A DNA stretch of 64,000 bases from Helianthus annuus. Lineage: Eukaryota > Streptophyta > Magnoliopsida > Asterales > Asteraceae. Positions 20,791-30,608 of the stretch are shown one piece after another. Within the stretch, counting starts at the first letter, position 1. Each line of letters begins with the position of its first letter. The stretch covers positions 29,323,249 through 29,387,248 of the forward strand of contig NC_035447.2 in assembly GCF_002127325.2 (NCBI RefSeq), given 5' to 3'. The notes below the pieces were generated by a model. The model was not told the origin of the DNA. It ran no database searches and saw only the letters and a list, made by a program, of their open reading frames with translations. The translations under genes and the position numbers were made by a program.

Positions 20791-22206
20791 ATGGAAGAAG
20801 AAGAGCACACTAATTCAACCAATCAAACCGATGCCGATCATATTCTAACTCCGATTCATAACACCGATTCAACCCATCAACACAACAACGGTAACCAAAT
20901 TCCTACTCAAAATCAGGTAATCGTACCACCAATTCTAGGTCTTGATGACACATTTACATATGATATTCATAACGCCCCCGACTCCGATTCACTGCTATGC
21001 GAAATACTTTCTAGATTGCCTCTTAAATCAGTTTTTAGGTTCAAATGTGTTTCCAAACACTGGCTAAACCTCATCTCTCAACGTTCGTTTTCCCGGTTTT
21101 GTATCTCACGTATGTTAACGGCCAGCACAGCATCTTCGTCGCTGCCTTTCAGAATCTTGTATAGGTACATTTACGAGTCGGATATTCAACATGTTCTTGA
21201 TCGGTTCGGTCCCGAAAGTTACAATTCATCTGGACTTTTGCTGTTCAGGGAACAAGAAAAAGCTGTCAGGTTTAAAGTTTTAGCTGTGAGTAATGGCTTG
21301 ATTTTGTGTTGTTCATTGGGTCTTCAGGTTTACTACGTTTGTGATCCGGTGAGTCGGCACTGGGTTAGCTTGGGTAGAAGAGCGCGTACTTTCTTTCTGG
21401 AAGGTTTTGTGAGTAGGGTTAATGAGAATAATGATGTTACTAGCTATAAAATTGTGAGAGTAGAAATGCGCAAGTCGTCATTGAATTATCTCAATTTAGA
21501 TATGTATTCGTCTGAAACGGGGAAATGGGTTGAGCATAGTTTACTTTGTCCTAATCCGATTACACACGTGAAGCGTGGTGGAGGTCCTATAAGCTTTAAT
21601 GGGATTCTTCATTGGTTTGTTTATAACCATGGTATGGTTGCTTTTGATCCTTATGAGGATCTGAAATCTAAATCTTGTCGACTTATCTCGTTTCCAGCTG
21701 ACAGGGATGTTCAAAGTGAGGTTATGCATGACGGGCTTTATCGTTTATGTGACGGGTGTCTAGGAAAGCTTCGTTTTTTTGAAGTGGCGCCTGATCCCTA
21801 TTCGTGTTATTGTTTTAGTATGTGGGATATGAAAGATTATGAGAAAGGAGAATGGTGTTCTGAATTTAAGGTGACCCGTAGTGATCTTTCGTCTTCTGAT
21901 CCTGAATTGAAGAGCTGGTTAGGGAAAGCTACTTTTCTCCCATTATCTTTCCATCCGTTTGATCTGGATATCGTTTATCTGAGATGTGTGGAGCTTGCTT
22001 GTGTGGTGTCATATAGTATTCAGAACAGAAGGCTAGATGTTGCCTGTCAACCTACTGGCGTTGTTGACGACCTGTCATGGCGTGTGGTGGTGCCATTTGT
22101 GATTACAAGATGGCCAACATCAGTTCCTATTCCTCCTGTTCCAAAGAAGAAGGTTGTTACGCCAAAAGACGAAACCCCAACGGGAAGGTTAGCTTTTGTA
22201 TTTTAA
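20791..22206 (+). CDS. F-box protein, F-box-associated type
   Basis: The first ATG of the frame is at 20791, giving 471 residues in one exon. Residues 1-60 are a polar leader rich in Asn, Thr and His. Residues about 66-105 are an F-box (DSLLCEILSRLPLKSVFRFK followed by CVSKHWLNLI), which would bind SKP1 in an SCF ubiquitin ligase. The rest resembles an F-box-associated substrate domain, with RFKVLAVSNGLILCCS, a CDPVSRHW motif and GILHWFVYNHGMVAFDP. The substrate cannot be told. A splice donor (AAG/GTTAGC, after 22187) with an acceptor at 22641-22642 would create a stop at once (22644-22646), so an intron-bearing transcript would change only the last few residues. A Tourist MITE lies just upstream. 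It looks intact. Confidence 0.88.
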   Translation: MEEEEHTNSTNQTDADHILTPIHNTDSTHQHNNGNQIPTQNQVIVPPILGLDDTFTYDIHNAPDSDSLLCEILSRLPLKSVFRFKCVSKHWLNLISQRSFSRFCISRMLTASTASSSLPFRILYRYIYESDIQHVLDRFGPESYNSSGLLLFREQEKAVRFKVLAVSNGLILCCSLGLQVYYVCDPVSRHWVSLGRRARTFFLEGFVSRVNENNDVTSYKIVRVEMRKSSLNYLNLDMYSSETGKWVEHSLLCPNPITHVKRGGGPISFNGILHWFVYNHGMVAFDPYEDLKSKSCRLISFPADRDVQSEVMHDGLYRLCDGCLGKLRFFEVAPDPYSCYCFSMWDMKDYEKGEWCSEFKVTRSDLSSSDPELKSWLGKATFLPLSFHPFDLDIVYLRCVELACVVSYSIQNRRLDVACQPTGVVDDLSWRVVVPFVITRWPTSVPIPPVPKKKVVTPKDETPTGRLAFVF

Positions 22207-23040
22207 GCAAATTTATAGTTATTTTAGGTTGCATGTCACAAATCATGAGATTAAGGTTTACAAAATGGATAATAGGATCCATAGGCCACTGTTTGAGATA
22301 AGATTTCAAAGGCAAAAAATATACAGACTTTTTTTTTTATCAAAATCACATTTTTTTTTGTTGAAAAAATGGATCAAATAGGTGAAATTTGAAAGATTAA
22401 GGTTCTGATCACAATTTGACATGACGATGTCGACCAGTGGCTGGGTGACGACAGGATCGTGTCAGCTAGAATGCTTGTAACATTTTCAAAGCAGTGCAAC
22501 TTGCTAGTAAAATGGCTTTACGAGTAAAGCCTTGATGTGTTAGGGTACATAATCAAGATACATTTTGAAATGATTTGGTAAAAGTGTCTGTTACTAAACT
22601 CATTAGTGAAAACTAAAACTGACGTTTTATAATGTATTTCAGGTAGTTGTTGAAGGAAAACTAGTCGGGAAGGAAAAGTCAGGGTTTAGAGACTTATGTT
22701 AACGTGAAGATTTATTTCTATAAAATATTTGTTAAACTTTGTAATGTATTGTCCAAGACTATCTTATGTTTTACTTTTAAGGATTGTATTTATATGGTTT
22801 CCCAGTTTTTTTTAAAACTAAATTCGCTTTTTAAGTTATAATTATGAAATCTTAAAGCATTGTTCATACACCTTTTGACATATGGATCTCGGGGATATTT
22901 TTTTATGTGATAGATATCATAATAGGGAAAAGTGAATATGTTGTTGTTAGACATCTAATTTAGATGCGAAATCAATCAAAACTATATCATTCCATAGGCT
23001 TTACAATGGAACTTATCATAATTAACTAATTTATATATAA
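22207..23040 (+). other. 3' UTR and spacer after the F-box gene
   Basis: No coding signal. A T-rich tract ending TTTCAG at 22642 could be the acceptor of a 3'-terminal intron, and TGTAATGTATTGT near 22741 may belong to the 3' end of the transcript. Nothing else is recognised. Confidence 0.4.
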
Positions 23041-23044
23041 AAAA

Positions 23045-23370
23045 AGTGATGTTATGTTAGTTTGTTTCATTTATGTTTGGTCAATTATGTTCATTTGTGT
23101 TCGTTTGTGTTTGTTCAATTAGGTTCATTTGTGATCATTTATGTTTGTTATATCATGTTCATTTAAGTTTGTTTCTTTATGTTCGTTTAGGTTTTAAAAG
23201 AACGAACATAAACGAACGTAAGCATGCCCATTTTTCTTAATGAACGAACTTGAACAAAAAGATTTGTTCAATTATATGTTCGCGTTGGTGTTTGTGTTTG
23301 GTTAAAGTTAAATAAACGAATACGAATATGCCTTTGTTCAAGTTTGTACGGTTCATTCACAGGTGTAGTG
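23045..23370. repeat. Degenerate TTCGTTTGTGTTC-type repeat
   Basis: Irregular repetition of phrases such as TTCATTTATGTTTG, TTCGTTTGTGTTTG and, inverted, AACGAACATAAACGAACG. Such sequence is common inside plant hAT-type MITEs. Clear ends and a target duplication were not found. Confidence 0.55.
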
Positions 23371-23781
23371 TGGATTGTGTTGAATAACTAAAAAGAGAAA
23401 TTTTAACTACATTACATCTTGACAAGAGTGTAATTATTAATGATTTAACTAAATAGAAGGGGGTAAATATTAAAAAAAAATAGGTGGTCGGTTGCATTGG
23501 TGGACCCCATCTTCCCTTCCCCCTTCTCACCTGTTATTCCCCTCGTGCCCCCACCTTTGGCGCTCCTTAATGGAGGATCAGCGGTGTTTGGTGTCCCTCT
23601 TTGTTAATTTGGCATAGGGCGTTAGACCATTACACGTGGTCTTATTTTATGTTCTTCTAATATTACATGAGCGGTTAGAGTATTCACATCCCTTTTATTA
23701 TCTCCAACTCTATAGTTTAACTAAAAATCACTATTCTTTCAATAATGAATTTTAACAATCCCAACTATTTGCCATTGGCTA

Positions 23782-24405
23782 GCAACAGTCCCAACTACAA
23801 AAATAACCACTAATGGTCCCACTTTTTCACCTATTGTCCACCAACGGACCTTTTCTAACTAAGATTCAACCTAGTTAGTTTCTTGGTGACGTGGAACAAA
23901 TCTTTGTTATTTTATGAAGTGGCAGTTTATATGGCACTCTCATCACCACCTCATCTCCACCGACCACCACCACCCACCATCACCACTCACCACTACCACT
24001 TCCACTTCACCTCTACCACCACCACCACCGCCATCACCACCCGCTAACACCCACCTCCACCTCACCACCACCATTAACCACCACCTCACCTACACCTCGA
24101 CCACCACCATTCGCCATCACCCATAACACCTGCAACCCGACACTATTTTAGACGGGGTGATGGTGTCGGGTTGCAAGGGTTGTGGGTCGTGGGTAGTGGT
24201 GAATGGTGGCGGTGGTGGTGGTGGAGGTGGGTGGTGCTCATGGCTGATGGCGGTGTTGGTGGGTGGTGGTGGTGGTGGTCACGAGAGTGTCCACGTCACC
24301 AAAAAAAACTAAATGGGTTAGACCTCAGTCAGAAAGGTCCGTTGGTGGACAATAGGTTAAAAGTGGGACCATCAGTGGTTATTTTTGTAGTTGGGATTGT
24401 TGTCG
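23782..24405. mobile_element. Large hairpin (fold-back) element with CCACCA/TGGTGG loop
   Basis: The left arm (about 23782-23893: CAGTCCCAACTACAAAAATA, CACCAACGGACC, TTGGTGACGTGG) is the inverted match of the right arm (about 24285-24405: CCACGTCACC, GGTCCGTTGGTG, TATTTTTGTAGTTGGGATTG). Between them lies a CCACCA-rich half and a TGGTGG-rich half around TGCAACCCGACAC / GTGTCGGGTTGCA, so the loop is also self-complementary. The long His- and Trp-rich ORFs are low-complexity by-products. Probably a MULE-like non-autonomous element. Confidence 0.75.
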
Positions 24406-24469
24406 GCACACGTTCGAATTCTCATACATATATCTCTATATTATTTTCTTTATTATTGTTTTCTCTTTT

Positions 24470-24850
24470 TTTTGAGAAAAGTGACCGGATAGTCCTTGTG
24501 GTTTGCCCCGTTTTCACCTATAGTCCCTACACTTCTAAAATTACAGCTATAATCCCTAACTTTTGCACATTCGTTCTCGAATAGCCTCTGAAGCGGATAG
24601 GGGTTAGTTTTCTCAGTTAAATTGGTGTGAAATGACTATAATACCTTCACTAATAAAAAATTATTAAATCACGGGGCCCACCTTTTACCCACCCCCTTTC
24701 CCTCTTTCTCGTTGGTTACGTGCAACCACAATACACAACACCATCACCGTCGCCTCCAACCACCTAATCATCACTCCACTACCTACAAACCATCACCTCC
24801 ACCCTGCACCGCCTACAACCACTGCCTCCACCGCCTCCACCCTCCATCGT
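24470..24850. repeat. Fold-back repeat arm and CCACC-rich low-complexity DNA
   Basis: Positions 24479-24640 carry the phrase about 'gatagtccttgtggtttgcc' typical of one arm of a widespread plant fold-back repeat; no partner arm is seen. Positions 24720-24850 are CCACC-rich and continue, after the inserted gypsy element, at 33450. The last five bases, ATCGT, are the left target duplication of that element. Confidence 0.5.
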
Positions 24851-27706
24851 TGTAACATCCCGAAAACGGGTTTGGTAATCAAACCACATTAATACTAAAA
24901 GACGGGTAAAGTACCGTAAGTGGTAAAAGTAACCCGATAAATAAAAAAAAAAACTAAGATTTAAATGAATAAGCCTAATATTAAATAAAAGTGGAACAAA
25001 TCCTTTTGAGGAAAATAAAGTGGATAAAGGGCCTGAATTAACGGGGCTTCAAATAAACCTAGTCATAAACTTCCCCGAACCCACTAAGTTAACTAGGGAT
25101 GCTTAACCCGGTTAATAAGAGGGGATATGGATTAGAAATACGTAGGTTGTAACCTACTTAATAATTAACCAAACATGAGGGACCAAAGTTAGATAATTGG
25201 AAAAGTCTATTTATTAAAAACAAAATAAAACACACACACACACTAAGTGTGTGCGTGTTCTAGATCGACCAGGAGAGCTCCATGGGGGATCAAACCCAAA
25301 AACTCAACAAAATCTTCAAATTGGAGGACCAATCGAAGGCCAAATTCGAAATTGAATACAATAAACGATCACCAAGTCAAGGGGATCGTAAGGTATGTCG
25401 AATTTCTAACATTCATGAAGTTGTGAAAATTTGTTAACTTTGCATGATGCGATCTATATATGAATCGTAGAGGTTAAGGCTGAATTTGAGATGTATGATT
25501 GCTTAGGAACAAGCCCTAAATGAAGATTTAGAATAAATCGCTATGATTTAGGTGTTTGGTTGAATTACCACACCTAGCTAAGTGGGTTTTAGATAATATG
25601 ATGAAGTTAAGGTTAAATTTGTGCTTAGAATTATCATATTGAATAATGAAATCAAGATACTTGAACAAATTGTAAGTTTGAGTAATTGTTCATACATGAC
25701 TTGAAAAGGGGTTTTTGTATGATATGAAGAAGTTGATATTAAATTCATGTTACAGATGTAAGAAATCATATTACATGCTAGTTGTGTGCAAAAACTTAAA
25801 TTGTTAAGAGTTCGGATGAAAATGTCTAAGTGAGTTCAATGAACCAAATGTGCATTTGAATATGTCAATAGGAACTTTGACTTCTAAAAAGTCAAAATGA
25901 CTAAAGATATGATCGAATGATAAATTCGACATAAAACCCGTAGGATGGAATAGTCATAAATGATTATGACTAATCTAACCGTCTTACGATTTGTGATGAT
26001 GATAGTTTGACTCTAGACAAGTTAGATGAAGGCTTAGGAAAGAAGCGGGTCAAACGGATCGAGTGCGCAGAAAAATAGCATAACCGGATACAAGGTAAGT
26101 ACAACTTACACCTTTTCGTAGAATACGTGTTTATTCTATAAGTATGAATACAATAAAGATAATATTCGAAATATGGTTTCCGACGCGAAAAGACACGGGT
26201 CGGAAATAATATAAATGATAGAATCCATGTTTAATGGTAAAAGGGGTGAAACGGTAAATTAGTCATGAAAAGACTAAGATAAAAAATGGGTTTTCGAACG
26301 GCAACTTATAACTAAGCCTAAACGAATGAAAAAAAGGGGGTTTAAGAGACATAGCTAAATCGGTGAGAAATCTGAATTGAGTTATTTAATGAAATGGTAA
26401 TTAAATACCATTCCAATATAAGCACAAAATGTTTAGTCGTTTGGCATAAACGGGTCAAATGGTAATGTAGATACCATTTGACAAATAATGACTAATAAGT
26501 GCTGTTGAGTCTTATGCGCACAGGATAAAACTGTTGTGATTTAGCGGTGCTATGAATTAGCATATTATGGACGCAAGGTATTAAAACGGGTCAATATGTT
26601 GATCTGAGCCAGGTACGCATATTTTGTATTGTAGTTAGAAGCGATTTTGGTCAACTATTAGCAAAAGTCCTTCGTCGCAAAATGAAAGACTAAAATTGGC
26701 CAAAAAGCCCTTGAGGGGTAAATAGGGCAAACAACCTTTAAGAGTTGTTTAGAGATAAGCATTTTGTTAAATTGAGTCCTACGGATACGTATAAAAATTG
26801 GAGATAGGATGTAAACTAAAAGAAGCGTGATTTAAAGCTTGAAAATGTTAAATACCCTTAACGGGTTAAAACAAGTGTATATGCAAAACGGGTTAAGATT
26901 GCATAAGAAACCCGTAAATTGAACCTTGAAAATTAGTAAACTGATATAACATGATGTCCATGGTATTTTTATGGTAATAAACAAGTTTGTTGGATAAAAT
27001 CAAGAACGGGTCAAAAAGTGTCATAATTGAATTTCAAGCCGAGAGCTTGAAATCTAAAATTTTGCGAAATGCAGATGCCGGGTTTTTATTCCATGACATG
27101 GAGAACTTAATTACAAACGCGTGGGAAAAAGAATTGTGAAAAAATGGATTTGTAAAATGAAATTTATGCATGTTTTAATGCATAACAAGTTGAGTTAGTT
27201 GAGCAGGGATTATACAACATCAAACAAACAAACTTTCTGGAAAAACAAGGCTGTCGCGCTACGCGACGGCGAAGCCAACTAAGCGTCGTGTGACGCGACG
27301 AGGGTCGCGGCCCGCGTAGGCATCTCCCCTACTCGGTCGCGCCCCGCGGGAGCTGATATCGCTGGCAAATTGTGTTATGTTAATTATTTGACCCATATGA
27401 TTTGTTTAACCATGTTATTTAACTACTAAAGCTAACTTTTAGGTTGGTTTTGGTCATAGGTATATGTCAAGGGATTCCCGGATGAAGATCAAGCTAATCG
27501 AAGAACCGAACACACGAGATTAAAGCTTCCGCACGGCCTTACGTCGTAACTTTTAAACGACGAACTCAATTACATTATGTTGTAAAAGTTTTAAACTATA
27601 AAAGTTTTTAATAAACCCGTATTTTTATATGTGATGTGTATATGTTAATACATATTAATTGTCATTATTTTTACAAATATCGTTAAATAATATTGAGGGC
27701 GTTACA
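24851..27706 (+). mobile_element. 5' LTR of the non-coding gypsy element (2856 bp)
   Basis: It starts TGTAACATCCCG and ends GAGGGCGTTACA. A CA/TG hairpin (CACACTAAGTGTG) lies at about 25239-25251. Four TCGCG-N3-CGCGA-type dyads lie at 27254, 27286, 27305 and 27337, about 370-450 bp before the LTR end. Short ORFs inside look like chance. Confidence 0.9.
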
Positions 27707-27709
27707 AGT

Positions 27710-27722
27710 TGGTAATCAGAGC
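27710..27722 (+). other. Primer-binding site of the non-coding gypsy element
   Basis: TGGTAATCAGAGC lies three bases after the LTR end. Compared with TGGTATCAGAGC it has one extra A, so it may have been weakened or may be pairing with a bulge. Confidence 0.75.
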
Positions 27723-30584
27723 TCATGGTTAAAGAGTAAAGTGTGTTAGGTTCGAGGCTTGATCGCAAATCCGGTAAGTACATGTATATTAAGGGTTTAG
27801 TATGATTGAAGTATTGTAAACAACACATAGGGTTATCGTGTAATACACGTTACCCCAAGTAAATGACTAATATAGTTAACGAAATTATGTGTGTTGACAC
27901 GTATAGCAGAAAACCTCGTATTGTAATACGGGCGTTTATCGAATGTCGACATTACTAATCTTTATAAATGTTTAATTGAAGGACACTCGCATTTAAAGAT
28001 GGCGAGAATCTAACAAATTGTGGATATGATGGAGAAACGGTCCGAGTATGACAAGCAGAACATGCTCGCCAAGGACAAAAACCACGTAACAATCGTGAAC
28101 AAGGCTAATGGCAAAGAAAGCCCGTTAGGGCAAGCATTACCAGGTGCACGCCTTTAAATTTAATCGCACAAGTAGTAATATGCAACAAACACGTAGGAAA
28201 TGATGGTTGCATATATGTGATAAAACTTGGAAAACCTGAATAGAATATCTATTCAGGATGATGTTCCCAAGAAAAGTTTAATAGAAATATATGTTATTCA
28301 CGATGATGAATAACAAAGGAATAATATGATTAGTTCATATGGAAACTTGGACGGGGGGTAATTATCCAAGTGGAAAACTCTCAATATAATGTTATTAAGA
28401 AAAGTAGTGTCGCATTAACGAATGTGATTATATAATAAGTTCGATAGAGAGGAAAACATTTTTATGTTCGAATGTAAAACTAGTAAAACTAGTGATTGTT
28501 GTTTAGCAATTAAGTAAAGTTTTACTAAATGAAATCAGGGATATGAAATAAATAGAGGCATTACTTACATAGTGCGTGATGTGAAAACTATGAAAAGGTC
28601 ATGTGTGTCATGTGTCAATCGCTTACTCTGGCCAAGTAAGTAGTGGCATATGATACCATGAACTTCTTGTAGTGGACGCATTTATGTCCAATGTAGTAAG
28701 GATGGGGTGAATGGGACGAATTAAAACGGTACCCAAATGAATCTAACAAGTAAGATGTTTGATAGTAAACGTAAACGTAAGTCGGATGACGGGAGCGTAT
28801 TACGCTAGAATAACGAGCCCGAGAGAAGGGAAAAAGATCAAAGTAAATGAAAATACAGACCGACTAATAGGAATGCTAAGGTATAGGGATAAAAGTTTGA
28901 CTGTCACAAGTAATGAAATTCATACGGACAAGGCAAACGAATTAAATAAAGAATAAAGGACTTGATTAAATAAAAGCGATGGGTTTCGCTAAGATGACCA
29001 AATAAAATTAAAAAGAAGTTTTAATACATACCGGGACAGTTGCTTTGAAAGTGACTTCAGCAAAATACCCGATAGATGGGTGGGATTTTGAGCAGTTGTG
29101 TAAACCAAGAGACAGGAACGCGGACTGGAAAGTCAAAACGACAAGATTTTGCAAACATAAATTTTGAAAATTTCGTTCAACTATTCCAAAGTTGAGCGGG
29201 TAGAATAAAGAATGAAGTTTGACACTCATAAGTGAGGAAATTTCATACGAACGGGTCAAACAAGTTAAATAGAGAATAACGCTTACTAATGTAAGTAAGC
29301 CGAACCGAATAAAGAAAAACGCGAAATATTAATAAACCTATGCAAAGGGGTATGGGCGTTAAAAACATTAAGATAAAAGAACCCGGGTAATGGGTTGTAA
29401 AGGAAGTATAAGTATGAACCGGGAAACAGTAAGCATAGAATAAACTGACATGTAAATGACGTAAGAAGTCATAAAGTCGGAGGATTAGTCCAAAAGTAAA
29501 CGAATGAAGCCTTAGACTACGGTTAAGGTCAACTAAAATTCGAAAACAAAAATAAATGATTCCAAACATAACCAGGGATGTTTTGACGCCATATATGCAC
29601 ATATATGTACATTTGAATTAAGACATGAATAAAAGATGATCTACGGGATCATCACAACCTACGGGATTAAAAGTAGTGTAAAGGTCTACGGGACCGAAAT
29701 GACCCACGAGTCATGAATCGAAGGAAGTGGGTCATAAGGGTCTCGCCTTGAAGGGGTGAAGGCCTAAGGAAATAGCCTACGAGGCTAAGTGAAAGAACCT
29801 GCGGGTCAATAGTGTAAAGCGAGGGAACTTGTTGCGATTCCCCAAATAAAACGAGAACAGAAAAGAATAAATTATTGGTTGACAATTTCCTTAATACGAA
29901 TAATTGACATAAATTAAAAGGAAAAACGTTAAACTAAAATTCAGTTTTAGTAAGAAACAACGTTTAAACAAATATGAATATTATGGGATGAATTCGGAAA
30001 TGATTAATATCAAAGAATATAGATCCTAACGCCGATATGTGCAAGGCGATACATTCGAAAGAAAGATTTTCGATAATGAAAAGTCGACATAAACTTAAAC
30101 AAGATGTGATGTAATCACGGTCACAAAAAGTGATATAGAATATACTCACGTCGTAACGTGAGTTACGAGATACGAAATCAGAAAAACACACAAAAGGCCG
30201 GGTTGGCAATAAGATATGCCCGCATGACGGGGTATAAAGTGACGGCGACTAACCAGTCTAGCCAGTAAAAACCATTCAAGTCAAAATAGTGTTACGACTT
30301 ATGTAAAGCTCTTGTCAATATAAAAAAAATTAGCTAGAAGTAAACATGTTGAATAATAAATACGACCGAGTAATTAGATGACAACTCGGTCAAATAAGTG
30401 ACCAGAATGAGAAATACAAGCTGAAAGTAACGGCCCACGAGGCCTTACACATGAAAGACGTATGCGTCAATATAAATGAAAACTTTTGACCAAAAGAAAC
30501 GGGTGCCTTGAAAACGAAACTTGGTTCGTTTGATTTAAACCAATGAACTACGTAAATAAGGTTTCGGGGACGAAATCTCTTTAA
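27723..30584 (+). mobile_element. Interior of the non-coding gypsy element
   Basis: About 2.9 kb without a conserved ORF. A short open run after ATGGCGAGAATC near 28000 might be a gag remnant but has a stop after four codons. Small hairpins with a shared YACGR loop and unrelated stems occur at 29635-29653, 29683-29695, 29699-29714, 29773-29787 and 30432-30444. Confidence 0.7.
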
Positions 30585-30602
30585 GGGGGGGGGGGGGGGG
30601 GG
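30585..30602 (+). repeat. G18 homopolymer at the polypurine tract
   Basis: The run of 18 G follows TTTCGGGGACGAAATCTCTTTAA and ends six bases before the 3' LTR. The preceding phrase resembles the usual sequence ahead of the polypurine tract in Tekay-like elements, so the G run is probably an expanded tract. Its exact length may be affected by sequencing. Confidence 0.8.
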
Positions 30603-30608
30603 TAGACT

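Noticed and set aside
23914..24584. His- and Trp-rich ORFs
   Set aside because: Translations of the CCACCA and TGGTGG halves of a hairpin loop.
28759..30209. Several ORFs of 60-120 codons inside the non-coding gypsy element
   Set aside because: No gag or pol motifs, scattered on both strands, and typical of chance in AT-rich DNA.
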